NCBI GenBank assembly: GCA_016839915.1
Contig: JAEOTH010000141.1
Span: 1 to 37,923, forward strand
Length of the DNA: 37,923 nucleotides
Direction of reading: 5' to 3'
Origin: Promethearchaeota archaeon
GTDB lineage: Archaea; Asgardarchaeota; Lokiarchaeia; Sigyniarchaeales; SOKP01
Shown here one piece after another: positions 18,548-26,691 of this stretch. A model generated the notes under the pieces. The model saw only the letters and a list, made by a program, of their open reading frames with translations, searched no databases and had not been told where the DNA came from. Positions within the stretch are counted from its first letter, which is position 1. Each line of letters opens with the position of its first letter. Both the position numbers and the translations under genes were made by a program.

Positions 18548-19273
18548 TTATTTATATTTACTATTTAATGAACTTAAGGCAATTTTGGTTGATTCTTCTG
18601 CCTGTTGTTTGGTAACCATTCCAATTGTTACTGCGCAAATATTATGATTAGCAATATATTGAAAAGCAATGTCTGGTTTAATCTCTCCTGCAGCTAAGGT
18701 TTTCATCCCTATAAAATAAAAATCTTTAGTATTATCGACAATTTTTTCTAATTTCTTCGCGTTTCCCATTAAAAAACCATTTGCATTAAAGGGTATTAAA
18801 AACACTTTTACATTTAAAGATTGATCTAAACAATATTGAAATGTTGGAATAGGATTATGAGTAGCAATACCTGGAATAATTCCATAATCCGAAATATCAT
18901 CTAAAAGTCTCAATACATTTGAATCCTTATTATCAGAAACCATTCCGTGAATGAATATTATATTTGCTCCCTTTTCGATTAATATATCTACCTTAGGGTC
19001 TATGCCGGGATATGTAGATCCTGTTATCACATAATCGTTATGTGTCTCACTCATTATTTGAGCAGCTTCCATTATTTTTCCACTAGGGATTACTTCAATT
19101 CCGCGAGCTCCATTAACATAACTTGTTTCTAATATCTCTAACATAGCTTTTGGATTATTTAAAAATTTCCTACGCCATTCAAATGCCTTAAATCCAAATT
19201 GTCCTGCTCCAATAAACGGAGAAGTCCCCGTGGAAACGAGTGGAAAATTGAGATCATCAATTTTACAGAAAAT
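18548..19273 (-). CDS. Unidentified TIM-barrel-like protein, probable AUU start
   Basis: No specific family recognised. Alternating strand-helix units (ARGIEVIPSGKI, DYVITGSTYPG, ANIIFIHGMV, GIIPGIATHNP, VKVFLIPFNANG, FYFIGMKTLAAGEI, ICAVTIGMV) give a beta/alpha-barrel rhythm, resembling aldolase or aldo-keto-reductase type barrels. The first ATG (19144) would remove about 43 residues that look like true protein: STGTSPFIGAGQFGFKAFEW. The frame continues to an ATT at 19273 with GGAAGGGG five bases upstream; a stop lies further up. With that start the product has 241 residues. It is divergent from the DapA-APH fusion and convergent with the dehydrogenase-aldolase fusion, so it is likely part of the same pathway. 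Confidence 0.72.
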   Translation of the reverse strand: MFCKIDDLNFPLVSTGTSPFIGAGQFGFKAFEWRRKFLNNPKAMLEILETSYVNGARGIEVIPSGKIMEAAQIMSETHNDYVITGSTYPGIDPKVDILIEKGANIIFIHGMVSDNKDSNVLRLLDDISDYGIIPGIATHNPIPTFQYCLDQSLNVKVFLIPFNANGFLMGNAKKLEKIVDNTKDFYFIGMKTLAAGEIKPDIAFQYIANHNICAVTIGMVTKQQAEESTKIALSSLNSKYK

Positions 19274-19421
19274 ATTTACCCCTTCCTTTGTTATTATTTT
19301 AAATTTGATAATTGATTATTATTAAGAGAATTATAAAATTTTAATTCAGAGATCATATTAATACATAAAATCAAATAAAAATTCTCAATTTAACTTCTTA
19401 TTTATTGAAGAGGAGATAAGA

Positions 19422-21500
19422 ATATCACTATTTAATGGCATTATTTGTGATGCTTTGACTTTTTATAATCAAGACCTTAAAATCATCAACAATCTTAATT
19501 CACTCCTTATCCGTCATATTCTTACAAATGAAGCAAATTCTCTTCTTCTTTTTGGGAGTATAGGTGATGGAGATCTATATTCTACAACAGCAAAGATAAA
19601 TCTTGTAGAAATGGTATCAGAAATCACAGAAAAGAAAATACCTATCCTTATAGGAATTTATAGTGATCAGGTAGATGACACAATAAATCAGATTGAAAAT
19701 CTAGGTAAGAAATTTGAATATCTTAGTTTTTTGATTTCTCCTCCTCTTTCAGAAAAACAATCTGAAGAGGAATTAAAAAGCTTTTTTGAAAATATTCTGG
19801 GTTCGAACACCATAAAAAATCAAATATATTTGATTAATAATCCTCCTCTATTCGCTGGAAATGAGATTGACTCAAATTTACTAGATTATATACTGCAATT
19901 CTCAAATTTGAAAGGTATAATCGACGCTTTTTATAATATTAAAAATTGTAAATCATATATTCAAAATTTAAGCAGTGATTTTACTATTATTTGTGGGATG
20001 GAGCAAAATTCTCAAACATTTCTCCAACTAATTCCAATAGATATGAGAAAATATAGTGGTATCCTCTCTAGTCTTAGTAATATTAGTAATATGTCTTCAA
20101 AATTATATAATTACGGAATAGAAGACAATATATTAGAACTTCTCCAAATACAAGAACAAATTAATGATATTAGAGACAAAATTTATGAAGTTAAAACCAA
20201 TGATGTAAGGGAGAAAGTAGGTTTAAAATATGCTTTTTTACATTTGTATAGGGATTTGATCTCAAGAACTGACACAGATATTAATTCTATCTACAAGGAA
20301 TTACAAACTCAAATTGACCCGATTAATAGAGAACGAATTGAGGCTACTGTTAATTACATGCAAAATAATAAACAAATTTATAAATTATACTTTCTTGGTA
20401 AAAAAGAGCTTTACCAATTTGATGAAATCATCAATACTTTTTCAAAAATTGATGTTTTAGTTGAACAAGGCAAAGTTAAAAAAATCAAAGGTCCTTATAT
20501 CGACACTAGGAACATACTCTATAGAGTTAATTTTGAAAAGAGTCGATTAGTTTTTAGATTTCGTACAAGTCAGTTTAACTATCTCCAGAATTTAATCAAA
20601 GAAAAACTGCTATATCCATTTTTGGATAATTCTTTGAATCCCAATGATATTGATTTAAGAAATAAAGTAAAGGAGATCATCAATACCAGAACAGGTGAAT
20701 ATATCTTCAATAAAGATAACCCTCCAATAATTCCAGTTTGCAATTTGATTTACTATGATGAAACCAAGGAAGTTATTCCCAATATTTTCTCAGTACAAGA
20801 ATATATTAGAGGAAAACCTTTATTTCAACTCATTAATCAGTATATAAGTGAAGGTAAAAACTTGGCTACTAAAAGATTTCTAAATTTATTTAGTAATTTA
20901 GGTGAACAATTAGGTCATTTACATGAGGTTAAATTTGATTCGTATTACAACAATATTAATGATATTGGTAAAAAAAAGAAAATTTCCTATTCAGAATATT
21001 TCGAAAATGAATTAGAACATAGATTACAAGAAGCAAAAAAAAATAAAATAGATTTTTGCAATGAAATTAGGGATTTTTATCGAGATAATAATTCATTAAT
21101 TGATGATGAAACTGATTACGTTCTTTTGCATAATGACTTTAAAAGTCAAAATATTATAGTTAAAGAAGAATTAGGGATTGTAAAAATTAATGGTATTGTA
21201 AATTTTGATATTTGGTGTGTTGGTAGCAGGGCTCAAGATTTTATCAAGATTGATTATTGGATATTAAAACCTTTGAATAATCCCTCCTTTTATAACGCTT
21301 TTTATAATTCATATTCTAAACATTATAAAGTAAATGTTGATTTTAAGAAAAAAATAGATTTATACAAATTAGTCTGGCTATTAGATGAATACAATTTAGA
21401 ATCTGCTTTAATAAAAAAGTCAGATCAGATGGAAATCATGAAATCTCCACAATTCTCGTTAGAAAACTATTTATTTGAAATCAAAGCAATAATTCGGTAG
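19422..21500 (+). CDS. DapA-fold domain fused to APH-family small-molecule kinase
   Basis: The first 290 or so residues read like the DHDPS/N-acetylneuraminate lyase barrel (FNGIICDALTFYNQD, LLLFGSIGDGDLYS, IPILIGIYS, NNPPLFAGNEI, FTIICGMEQ). The Schiff-base Lys position (GIK in the family) is Ile167 and the Tyr of the YNxP motif is not present, so aldolase chemistry is doubtful. A helical linker follows, then an aminoglycoside phosphotransferase-type kinase (about 340-680) with NILYRVNF and VFRFR in the N-lobe, Brenner motif HNDFKSQN at 570-577, and NFDIW (Asp596) for metal. TTG 19455 would cut the first barrel strand; ATA at 19422 with GAGGAG six bases upstream keeps it. APH members phosphorylate choline, methylthioribose, homoserine and hexosamines; substrate is unknown. 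Confidence 0.8.
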   Translation: MSLFNGIICDALTFYNQDLKIINNLNSLLIRHILTNEANSLLLFGSIGDGDLYSTTAKINLVEMVSEITEKKIPILIGIYSDQVDDTINQIENLGKKFEYLSFLISPPLSEKQSEEELKSFFENILGSNTIKNQIYLINNPPLFAGNEIDSNLLDYILQFSNLKGIIDAFYNIKNCKSYIQNLSSDFTIICGMEQNSQTFLQLIPIDMRKYSGILSSLSNISNMSSKLYNYGIEDNILELLQIQEQINDIRDKIYEVKTNDVREKVGLKYAFLHLYRDLISRTDTDINSIYKELQTQIDPINRERIEATVNYMQNNKQIYKLYFLGKKELYQFDEIINTFSKIDVLVEQGKVKKIKGPYIDTRNILYRVNFEKSRLVFRFRTSQFNYLQNLIKEKLLYPFLDNSLNPNDIDLRNKVKEIINTRTGEYIFNKDNPPIIPVCNLIYYDETKEVIPNIFSVQEYIRGKPLFQLINQYISEGKNLATKRFLNLFSNLGEQLGHLHEVKFDSYYNNINDIGKKKKISYSEYFENELEHRLQEAKKNKIDFCNEIRDFYRDNNSLIDDETDYVLLHNDFKSQNIIVKEELGIVKINGIVNFDIWCVGSRAQDFIKIDYWILKPLNNPSFYNAFYNSYSKHYKVNVDFKKKIDLYKLVWLLDEYNLESALIKKSDQMEIMKSPQFSLENYLFEIKAIIR

Positions 21501-21567
21501 AGTAATTTTTGCTGTTGTAGTAACAACTTTATTATGCCTGAATGGTTTTTTAACAGAATTAAAAAAA

Positions 21568-21597
21568 AATATGGTACTATATAGTATATACCATATT
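21568..21597. promoter_or_regulatory. Inverted repeat around a TATA-like core upstream of the phosphatase gene
   Basis: Perfect nine-base arms AATATGGTA (21568-21576) and TACCATATT (21589-21597) flank the core CTATATAGTATA. The core looks like a TATA box about 30-40 bases before the ATG at 21619, so the repeat may be an operator overlapping the promoter. It could also act as an RNA hairpin terminator for the upstream fusion gene. Confidence 0.45.
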
Positions 21598-21618
21598 ATT
21601 TTCTTTAAAGTTTAACTC

Positions 21619-22548
21619 ATGTCGCACTATAATAAAGAGCTAAAATTCGCAATTGAAATTGTTAGAAAAGCCTCAATAATAACTGAATGGTTTAAAAAAA
21701 AAAATTTCGGCTCTTTTTCCTATAAAAAGCCTGATCAATCACCTGTAACACTGGCAGATTTTGCTTCTCAGATTTATCTTAATTCCCAGATAAGGGAATA
21801 CTTCCAAGATGATCAAATAATAGCAGAAGAAGAAAACGTAGAATTTATCGATTTAAAAGCTGAAAATCTGATAAAACAATGTTTCAAAGAATTAAATATA
21901 AATAAATTAGAAATCCTAAAAGAAAATATCAGGTATCATGGTAAAACTTCAGAACGCCAATGGACAATAGACCCGATTGACGGTACAATTGGATACCAGC
22001 AAGGATTGTCTTATGCTATAGGTGTGGGATTTATGATTAACTCAAATCCTAAAATATGTGCTATTGCTGTACCAAATTACAATGTAGATTTATTAGCTAT
22101 TTTTTCTGCAGAAGAAAATCAGGGTGCTCAGGTTTCATATAGCAATAATGTTTTTAAGCCGATTAAGGTAAATCATAATGAAGATTTACGTAATATTCGT
22201 TTGTGTCATTCGTTACATTATGATCAGCCTTGGGTTCTTAAATTTGCTCAAGACATTGGAATTAGAAACTTTATTCAGATTGATAGCATGGCAAAATTTT
22301 GTATGGTAGCTGATGGTACTGCTGATCTATATATAAAACCTCTAGACCTGGAACATTCCTTCACTTGGGATTTTATGCCTGGGGATCTCCTCGTAAAGGA
22401 AGCAGGCGGTAATGTCACAGATTTAAATGGTGAACACTTAAAATTTAAAGAAAAGAAATGTACATGGACAAAACCTGGAATTATTGCTTCAAATAGAAAA
22501 CTCCAAAAAAAAATATTAGAGTTAATTAAAAGAAAACCTCCTAATTAA
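21619..22548 (+). CDS. Inositol-monophosphatase-superfamily phosphatase, HAL2/CysQ-like
   Basis: Li-sensitive, Mg-dependent phosphatase fold. Motifs in order are SPVTLADFASQ (near residue 40), IIAEEEN for the metal-binding Glu pair, WTIDPIDGTIGYQQG (about 114-128), and WDFMPGDLLVKEAGG near 254-268. The SPVT-AD and DPIDGT-G pattern is closer to 3'(2'),5'-bisphosphate nucleotidases (PAP phosphatases) than to inositol monophosphatases, but sugar bisphosphatases of the same superfamily cannot be excluded. The 309-residue length is normal. A TATA-like palindrome sits just upstream. It follows the DapA-APH kinase by 118 bases and faces the Y-family polymerase gene. Confidence 0.85.
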   Translation: MSHYNKELKFAIEIVRKASIITEWFKKKNFGSFSYKKPDQSPVTLADFASQIYLNSQIREYFQDDQIIAEEENVEFIDLKAENLIKQCFKELNINKLEILKENIRYHGKTSERQWTIDPIDGTIGYQQGLSYAIGVGFMINSNPKICAIAVPNYNVDLLAIFSAEENQGAQVSYSNNVFKPIKVNHNEDLRNIRLCHSLHYDQPWVLKFAQDIGIRNFIQIDSMAKFCMVADGTADLYIKPLDLEHSFTWDFMPGDLLVKEAGGNVTDLNGEHLKFKEKKCTWTKPGIIASNRKLQKKILELIKRKPPN

Positions 22549-22563
22549 TTTGATATTGAAAAA

Positions 22564-23652
22564 CTAAGTAGAGGCATAATATATCAAACTCGTTTGTCGA
22601 GCTTTTGGAGTTCTTTCCAAATTTGATAATTTTATACCTACAAGCCTAATTTTTTTTTTATTATTTGAAAACTCCCTAAATAATTGTAATATAATATTTA
22701 ATACATATTTCTCGTTTTGAATATGGAATGGAAGTGTTTTAGAACGAGTATAAGTCTGAAAGCCCTCAAATCTTATCTTTAAAGTGATTGTCTTATAAGC
22801 AATCTGATGTTTTATTATTGATTTATGTATTTTTTTATTAATATCTTCAAATTTAGATAAGATTTCATTAAAATTATCTGTATCTGTAAAAAATGTCCTT
22901 TCTGCACTAATAGATTTTCTTTCTTCATGAAATTCTTTGACTTTACGGTTATCCAAACCATTAGCGACATTCCAGATCCACTTCCCATGCTTTCCAAATA
23001 ATTCTATCATTTTGAGTAATGGTGTATTAATTATATCTCCTATTTTTCTTATTCCCTTTTTATAGTAATATACTTTAGATTTCTTTCCAATCCCAGGAAT
23101 ACGAGTTATATCCATATCTTTTAAAAAATTATGAATTTTTTCAGGCTTTACAACTGTAATACCATTGGGTTTATTTTCATCAGAGGCAATTTTTGCTAAA
23201 GATTTTGTGGGGGCGATCCCTATTGAAATTGTAATACTAATCTTATCTTGGATTTCTTTCTGAATTTTTTTCGCAATTTCTTCCGCTTCCTCATAATTTT
23301 TAACTATTTCTGTTAATTCTAGATACGCTTCATCTACTCCAACTCTCTGGAAATCATTACTATAAGTCTCAAGAATATCCATTACTTCTTTTGAAATTTT
23401 ATAATACTTTTTACCATCTGGTCTTAGATAAATTCCATGAGGACATCTTCTATAAGCTTGAGATATAGGCATTGCTGAATGTAAACCAAACTTTCGGGCT
23501 TCATAATTACAAGTTGATACTACTCCTCTTCCCGTTCCTTCTTTTGGATCTGCTCCTATTATAACTGGTTTACCTTTATATTGTGGATTATCTTTTATTT
23601 CAACTGCAGCGAAAAAGCAATCAAGATCACAGTGGAAGATAAACCGATTCAT
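22564..23652 (-). CDS. dbh: DNA polymerase IV (Y-family, Dpo4/DinB)
   Basis: Translesion DNA polymerase. From the ATG at 23652 the protein begins MNRFIFHCDLDCFFAAVE, with Asp9 and Asp11 in the palm and Phe14 at the steric-gate position. VGVDEAYLELT carries the second catalytic Asp-Glu pair, and GIAPTKSLAKIASDENKPNG and DMDITRIPGIGKKSKVYY (helix-hairpin-helix thumb) follow. The little-finger domain is near residues 235-345. The end, ARQTSLIYYAST, resembles a PCNA-binding box but is one residue short between Leu and the aromatics. A frame extension upstream of the ATG is hydrophobic and unlikely. The 362-residue length is normal. It lies in the middle of the metabolic region on the opposite strand. 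Confidence 0.94.
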   Translation of the reverse strand: MNRFIFHCDLDCFFAAVEIKDNPQYKGKPVIIGADPKEGTGRGVVSTCNYEARKFGLHSAMPISQAYRRCPHGIYLRPDGKKYYKISKEVMDILETYSNDFQRVGVDEAYLELTEIVKNYEEAEEIAKKIQKEIQDKISITISIGIAPTKSLAKIASDENKPNGITVVKPEKIHNFLKDMDITRIPGIGKKSKVYYYKKGIRKIGDIINTPLLKMIELFGKHGKWIWNVANGLDNRKVKEFHEERKSISAERTFFTDTDNFNEILSKFEDINKKIHKSIIKHQIAYKTITLKIRFEGFQTYTRSKTLPFHIQNEKYVLNIILQLFREFSNNKKKIRLVGIKLSNLERTPKARQTSLIYYAST

Positions 23653-23815
23653 TATTTGGAGAAATAGAGTAATTAGTAATTTTATATATCTTAACAATTT
23701 TCATATTTAAAATTACTATTTAAAAAAAAGGACTTTCAAGAATTAATAAAAAGAAATATTATGGAGAAAAATCAAGTAATATAATATTTTTAATTGTAGT
23801 TTGATTATTTAATTT

Positions 23816-24496
23816 ATGTCATTAAATAAAGAAGATCAACTTCGGATGGAAGTTGTTAAAGGAGCTAAATCAATATTTTCAAAAGGGTTAGTAGAAACAG
23901 GAGAGGGTAATGTCAGCGTAAGAAATGGTAAAAAAGAAGAATTATTTATCACCCCTTCATTTAATCAATATGATACGCTCAGAAAAGATGAAATTGTTCA
24001 TCTTAATTTTGAAGGGATCGCTTTAAGTGCTGGAAAATTACCGTCTACAGAAGCAAAAATGCATATAGCCATTTATAAATCTAGATCTAAAGTACAAGCA
24101 GTAATTCACACACATTCCCCTTTCGCAACTATGCTCTCAATCGTACAAAAAGGCATTCCAATTATAATGGAAGAAATGTTCATATTTCTAGGGGGTCCTG
24201 TCGATGTTTCTGAATTTGGAGAGGCCCATACCAAAGAAATTGGTGAAGTAGCCCTTAATGCTTTGGGGATAAAAAACGCTGCTTTATTAGCCAATCATGG
24301 TGTAATTGTTTGCGGAAAATCATTAGATCATGCCATTAAATTTGCAGAATTAGTAGAAAAACTAGCAAAAATATATTGGGGTGCTTTGCAAATAGGACAA
24401 CCACAGATAGTATCTAATCAACATCTTGAAAGATTTCAAAAACTATTCGAAAGTCTTTTTGCAAATTATCCACGCAGTATGCGGAATAAGATATGA
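23816..24496 (+). CDS. Class II aldolase/adducin family protein (fuculose-1-phosphate aldolase-like)
   Basis: Zinc-dependent aldolase or related epimerase/dehydratase. Residues in order: TGEGNVSVR, ITPSFNQYD, STEAKMHIAIYKSR with the acid-base Glu, VIHTHSPFATM with two zinc-binding His, and LLANHGVIVCG with the third. The 226-residue length fits L-fuculose-phosphate aldolase or L-ribulose-phosphate 4-epimerase, which cannot be told apart here; methylthioribulose-phosphate dehydratase is a further option. It is followed after 16 bases by the sugar-isomerase-like gene, so the two are likely an operon. It is about as long as the aldolase part of the fusion at 16862 but is a separate protein. Confidence 0.88.
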   Translation: MSLNKEDQLRMEVVKGAKSIFSKGLVETGEGNVSVRNGKKEELFITPSFNQYDTLRKDEIVHLNFEGIALSAGKLPSTEAKMHIAIYKSRSKVQAVIHTHSPFATMLSIVQKGIPIIMEEMFIFLGGPVDVSEFGEAHTKEIGEVALNALGIKNAALLANHGVIVCGKSLDHAIKFAELVEKLAKIYWGALQIGQPQIVSNQHLERFQKLFESLFANYPRSMRNKI

Positions 24497-24512
24497 AAAT
24501 TAAGTGAAAGCT

Positions 24513-25343
24513 ATGGAATTAGGTATTAGTTCATTAGGACATATGTTTGATATTGGTCTTACTGGTAAATTTAAAAATCTAATTGATTTACAAATTAAAT
24601 CAATAGAGCAATGTCTCAATTTTGCAGAAGAATTTGGGCTTAATATAGTAGAATTAGTAATAGATCCACTAGAAGTATTTAATAATGAATATCAAGAGAA
24701 CTTAATAGATCTTATAAATTCTTATTCATTAAAAAAGCAGGTCCATGGTCCTTTTATTGATTTAAATTTATGTTCTAATAATAAACGTATATCTAACGCA
24801 TCTATAGAATCCTATATTGAATCAATTAGAATTTGCTATCAAATAAATGCAAAATTACTCACAATTCATCCAGGGTTAGCGAGTTATGCTCTAAGCTCAA
24901 TAAGAGAATTCAATAAAAAACAGTTAAAAAGGGCTATCCATAAATTATTGGATTTTACGAATAATAAGAAATTATTAATTTGTCTGGAAAACATGCCTCA
25001 AAATTACAATATCATGACTGATAATAGAAATATTAATGAAGTATTTGATATAATTGATCGGAAAGATCTATTTTTGACCTACGATACTAGTCATTTTTAT
25101 ACTTGTGATGGAAATGTGAAAAATTTATGGGCTAAATTTTATAGGATAATAAAAAATGTTCATATCGTAGAGAATTACAGTAAAAAATCAGACACGCATC
25201 CCCCTTTAGGTACAGGAAAGATAGATTTTAAAGAAGTTTTTGATACAATTAAAACTTATAAATATAAAGGACCAATTATCATCGAACTATCTTCTACGAA
25301 TTCATTAGATCAAAGTATTAATTTTATAAAGAAATTTTTATAA
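24513..25343 (+). CDS. Sugar phosphate isomerase/epimerase (xylose isomerase-like TIM barrel)
   Basis: TIM-barrel protein of the AP-endonuclease-2 / xylose isomerase-like superfamily. Strand-end motifs with likely metal ligands are VELVIDP, QVHGPFIDLNL, LTIHPGLASY, ICLENMP (Glu), LTYDTSHFYTC (Asp and His), KNVHIVEN and PIIIELSS (Glu); LGTGKIDFKEVFD is also typical. Members isomerise or epimerise sugars, sugar phosphates or inositols; a few are DNA endonucleases IV. Neighbouring class II aldolase favours a sugar role. ATG at 24513 preferred; a GTG three codons earlier would bring it to 7 bases from the aldolase stop. Confidence 0.84.
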   Translation: MELGISSLGHMFDIGLTGKFKNLIDLQIKSIEQCLNFAEEFGLNIVELVIDPLEVFNNEYQENLIDLINSYSLKKQVHGPFIDLNLCSNNKRISNASIESYIESIRICYQINAKLLTIHPGLASYALSSIREFNKKQLKRAIHKLLDFTNNKKLLICLENMPQNYNIMTDNRNINEVFDIIDRKDLFLTYDTSHFYTCDGNVKNLWAKFYRIIKNVHIVENYSKKSDTHPPLGTGKIDFKEVFDTIKTYKYKGPIIIELSSTNSLDQSINFIKKFL

Positions 25344-25383
25344 TATATTCTTAAATTTTAAAAGAAATCATTGTAAAGTAAAA

Positions 25384-25776
25384 ATGCCAATAATCTCTCT
25401 ACAAGTTAGTGACGATTTATTAGAAAGATTCGAGAAAGTTCGAAACTTAAGTGGTTTTAGTTCTAAAAGCGAAGCATTAAGAGATTCAATAGTTAATTTT
25501 ATTGAAATGTATGAAAAATTTGAAAATTTAGAAGGATATAAACTAATGACTGTAAGTTTAGTATATCCGTTCAAAGAGTTGATTGTTGATCGAATCACTG
25601 AATTATATTCGCGATTTCATCATATTATAAAAACTGTAACGGATTGGCGCATTGCGGAAAAGAAAATTGAAGTGCTTCTGTTAGTAGGGGAATTTGATAC
25701 TATTAAAGATCTTTATAAAGAATTAGCAAAAATAAAAGATATAATTTGCTCAATCCGTGAAATTATTATTGATTGA
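25384..25776 (+). CDS. NikR-like ribbon-helix-helix regulator lacking nickel ligands
   Basis: The first 45 residues form a ribbon-helix-helix DNA-binding domain (ISLQVSDDLLERFEKV and SSKSEALRDSIVNFIE). Residues 52-130 follow the ACT-like sensor domain of NikR, with the strand IEVLLLVG matching the family block CLEIxVxxG. Positions that are His, His and Cys for high-affinity nickel in NikR align with Thr86, Trp88 and Lys94; only a His pair (79-80) remains in the helix. It is therefore probably not a nickel sensor and may bind another ligand or act only through tetramer assembly. It follows the isomerase gene by 40 bases on the same strand and converges with nadC. Confidence 0.82.
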   Translation: MPIISLQVSDDLLERFEKVRNLSGFSSKSEALRDSIVNFIEMYEKFENLEGYKLMTVSLVYPFKELIVDRITELYSRFHHIIKTVTDWRIAEKKIEVLLLVGEFDTIKDLYKELAKIKDIICSIREIIID

Positions 25777-25781
25777 TACTA

Positions 25782-26636
25782 TTAATCAAACCGAAGTGAA
25801 AAGTCTACCTGCTCAGAAGGAAACTGAGTTATTAAACCCAAACTTATCACATTAGGTTCTGACAATAAATAGTCTACAATATTCTCTTGATTAATCCCAC
25901 CGGAAATCTCAATTATAACATTTTCTCTAAGATTATGCTCCTTCAATAAATTAATAGCATCCTCTACCTGATCTGCCCCCATATTATCCAGCATTATAAT
26001 ATCTGCTCCATTCTTAGCAGCATCTAGTGCATCTTCCACTTTTTCAATTTCTATTTCAATTTTTTTCGAAAAACTATTCTTAATTTTTGCATCATTTAAT
26101 AGTTTTTTAATATCTCCGTTATAAAATTTTAGATGTGTATCCTTTAATAGAACCATATCATCGAGAGAGAATCTATGTGTATCTGCATAACCTAATTCAG
26201 CAGCTTTCTTCTCAAAAATTCTCATGCCTGGAGTTGTTTTACGAGTACAAGCAATTTTGACATTTTTTCCAGAATCCTTTATTATTTTAAAATATCTTCT
26301 AGCTGTAGTTGTTATTGCACTCATGTGAGTTATTAAATTTAGTCCTGTTCTTTCTCCATACAAAATGTTTCTCGTGTTACCTTCTAATTCTACAATTATA
26401 TCTCCTTTATTGACTTCTTCTCCATCTTTTTTCTTGAATGTTGTGGAAACATTCAAACCTGCATATAATAGTTTTAGCTCTTCTAATCCTGAAACATAGC
26501 CTGAGCTTTTAGCAAAGATCTTTGCTGAATTTCTTGCATTCTCTGGTATAATTTTAGAACTTACATCAATAAACATACAATCTTCTTGCAAAAATTCTCT
26601 AATTTTCTGCTCAATTAGAATCTTGTTATAGCTCAT
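25782..26636 (-). CDS. nadC: Nicotinate-nucleotide pyrophosphorylase (quinolinate phosphoribosyltransferase)
   Basis: Converts quinolinate and PRPP to nicotinate mononucleotide in de novo NAD synthesis. Key blocks are GERTGLNLITHMSAITTTAR, CTRKTTPGMRIFEKKAAEL with substrate-binding Arg and Lys, THRFSLDDMVLLKDTH, and later IEIEKVEDAL, ADIIMLDNMG and EISGGI. The usual GG-NH around HR reads GYADTHR, slightly unusual and seen also in related ModD-type proteins, but no molybdenum genes are close. ATG at 26636 (MSYNK) is preferred over the GTG three codons earlier. The 284-residue length is typical. No nadA or nadB is present in the window; NAD kinase is at 8183. Confidence 0.88.
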   Translation of the reverse strand: MSYNKILIEQKIREFLQEDCMFIDVSSKIIPENARNSAKIFAKSSGYVSGLEELKLLYAGLNVSTTFKKKDGEEVNKGDIIVELEGNTRNILYGERTGLNLITHMSAITTTARRYFKIIKDSGKNVKIACTRKTTPGMRIFEKKAAELGYADTHRFSLDDMVLLKDTHLKFYNGDIKKLLNDAKIKNSFSKKIEIEIEKVEDALDAAKNGADIIMLDNMGADQVEDAINLLKEHNLRENVIIEISGGINQENIVDYLLSEPNVISLGLITQFPSEQVDFSLRFD

Positions 26637-26691
26637 ATTTCGCACAAACTTGTATAGTATTATTATTATAGTTTAAAAATTAAATAAAATT

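Noticed and set aside
19144-19146. ATG 19144 as true start of the TIM-barrel-like gene
   Set aside because: The upstream in-frame residues look like conserved barrel sequence, and a well-placed purine-rich run precedes ATT 19273, so the longer form was preferred.
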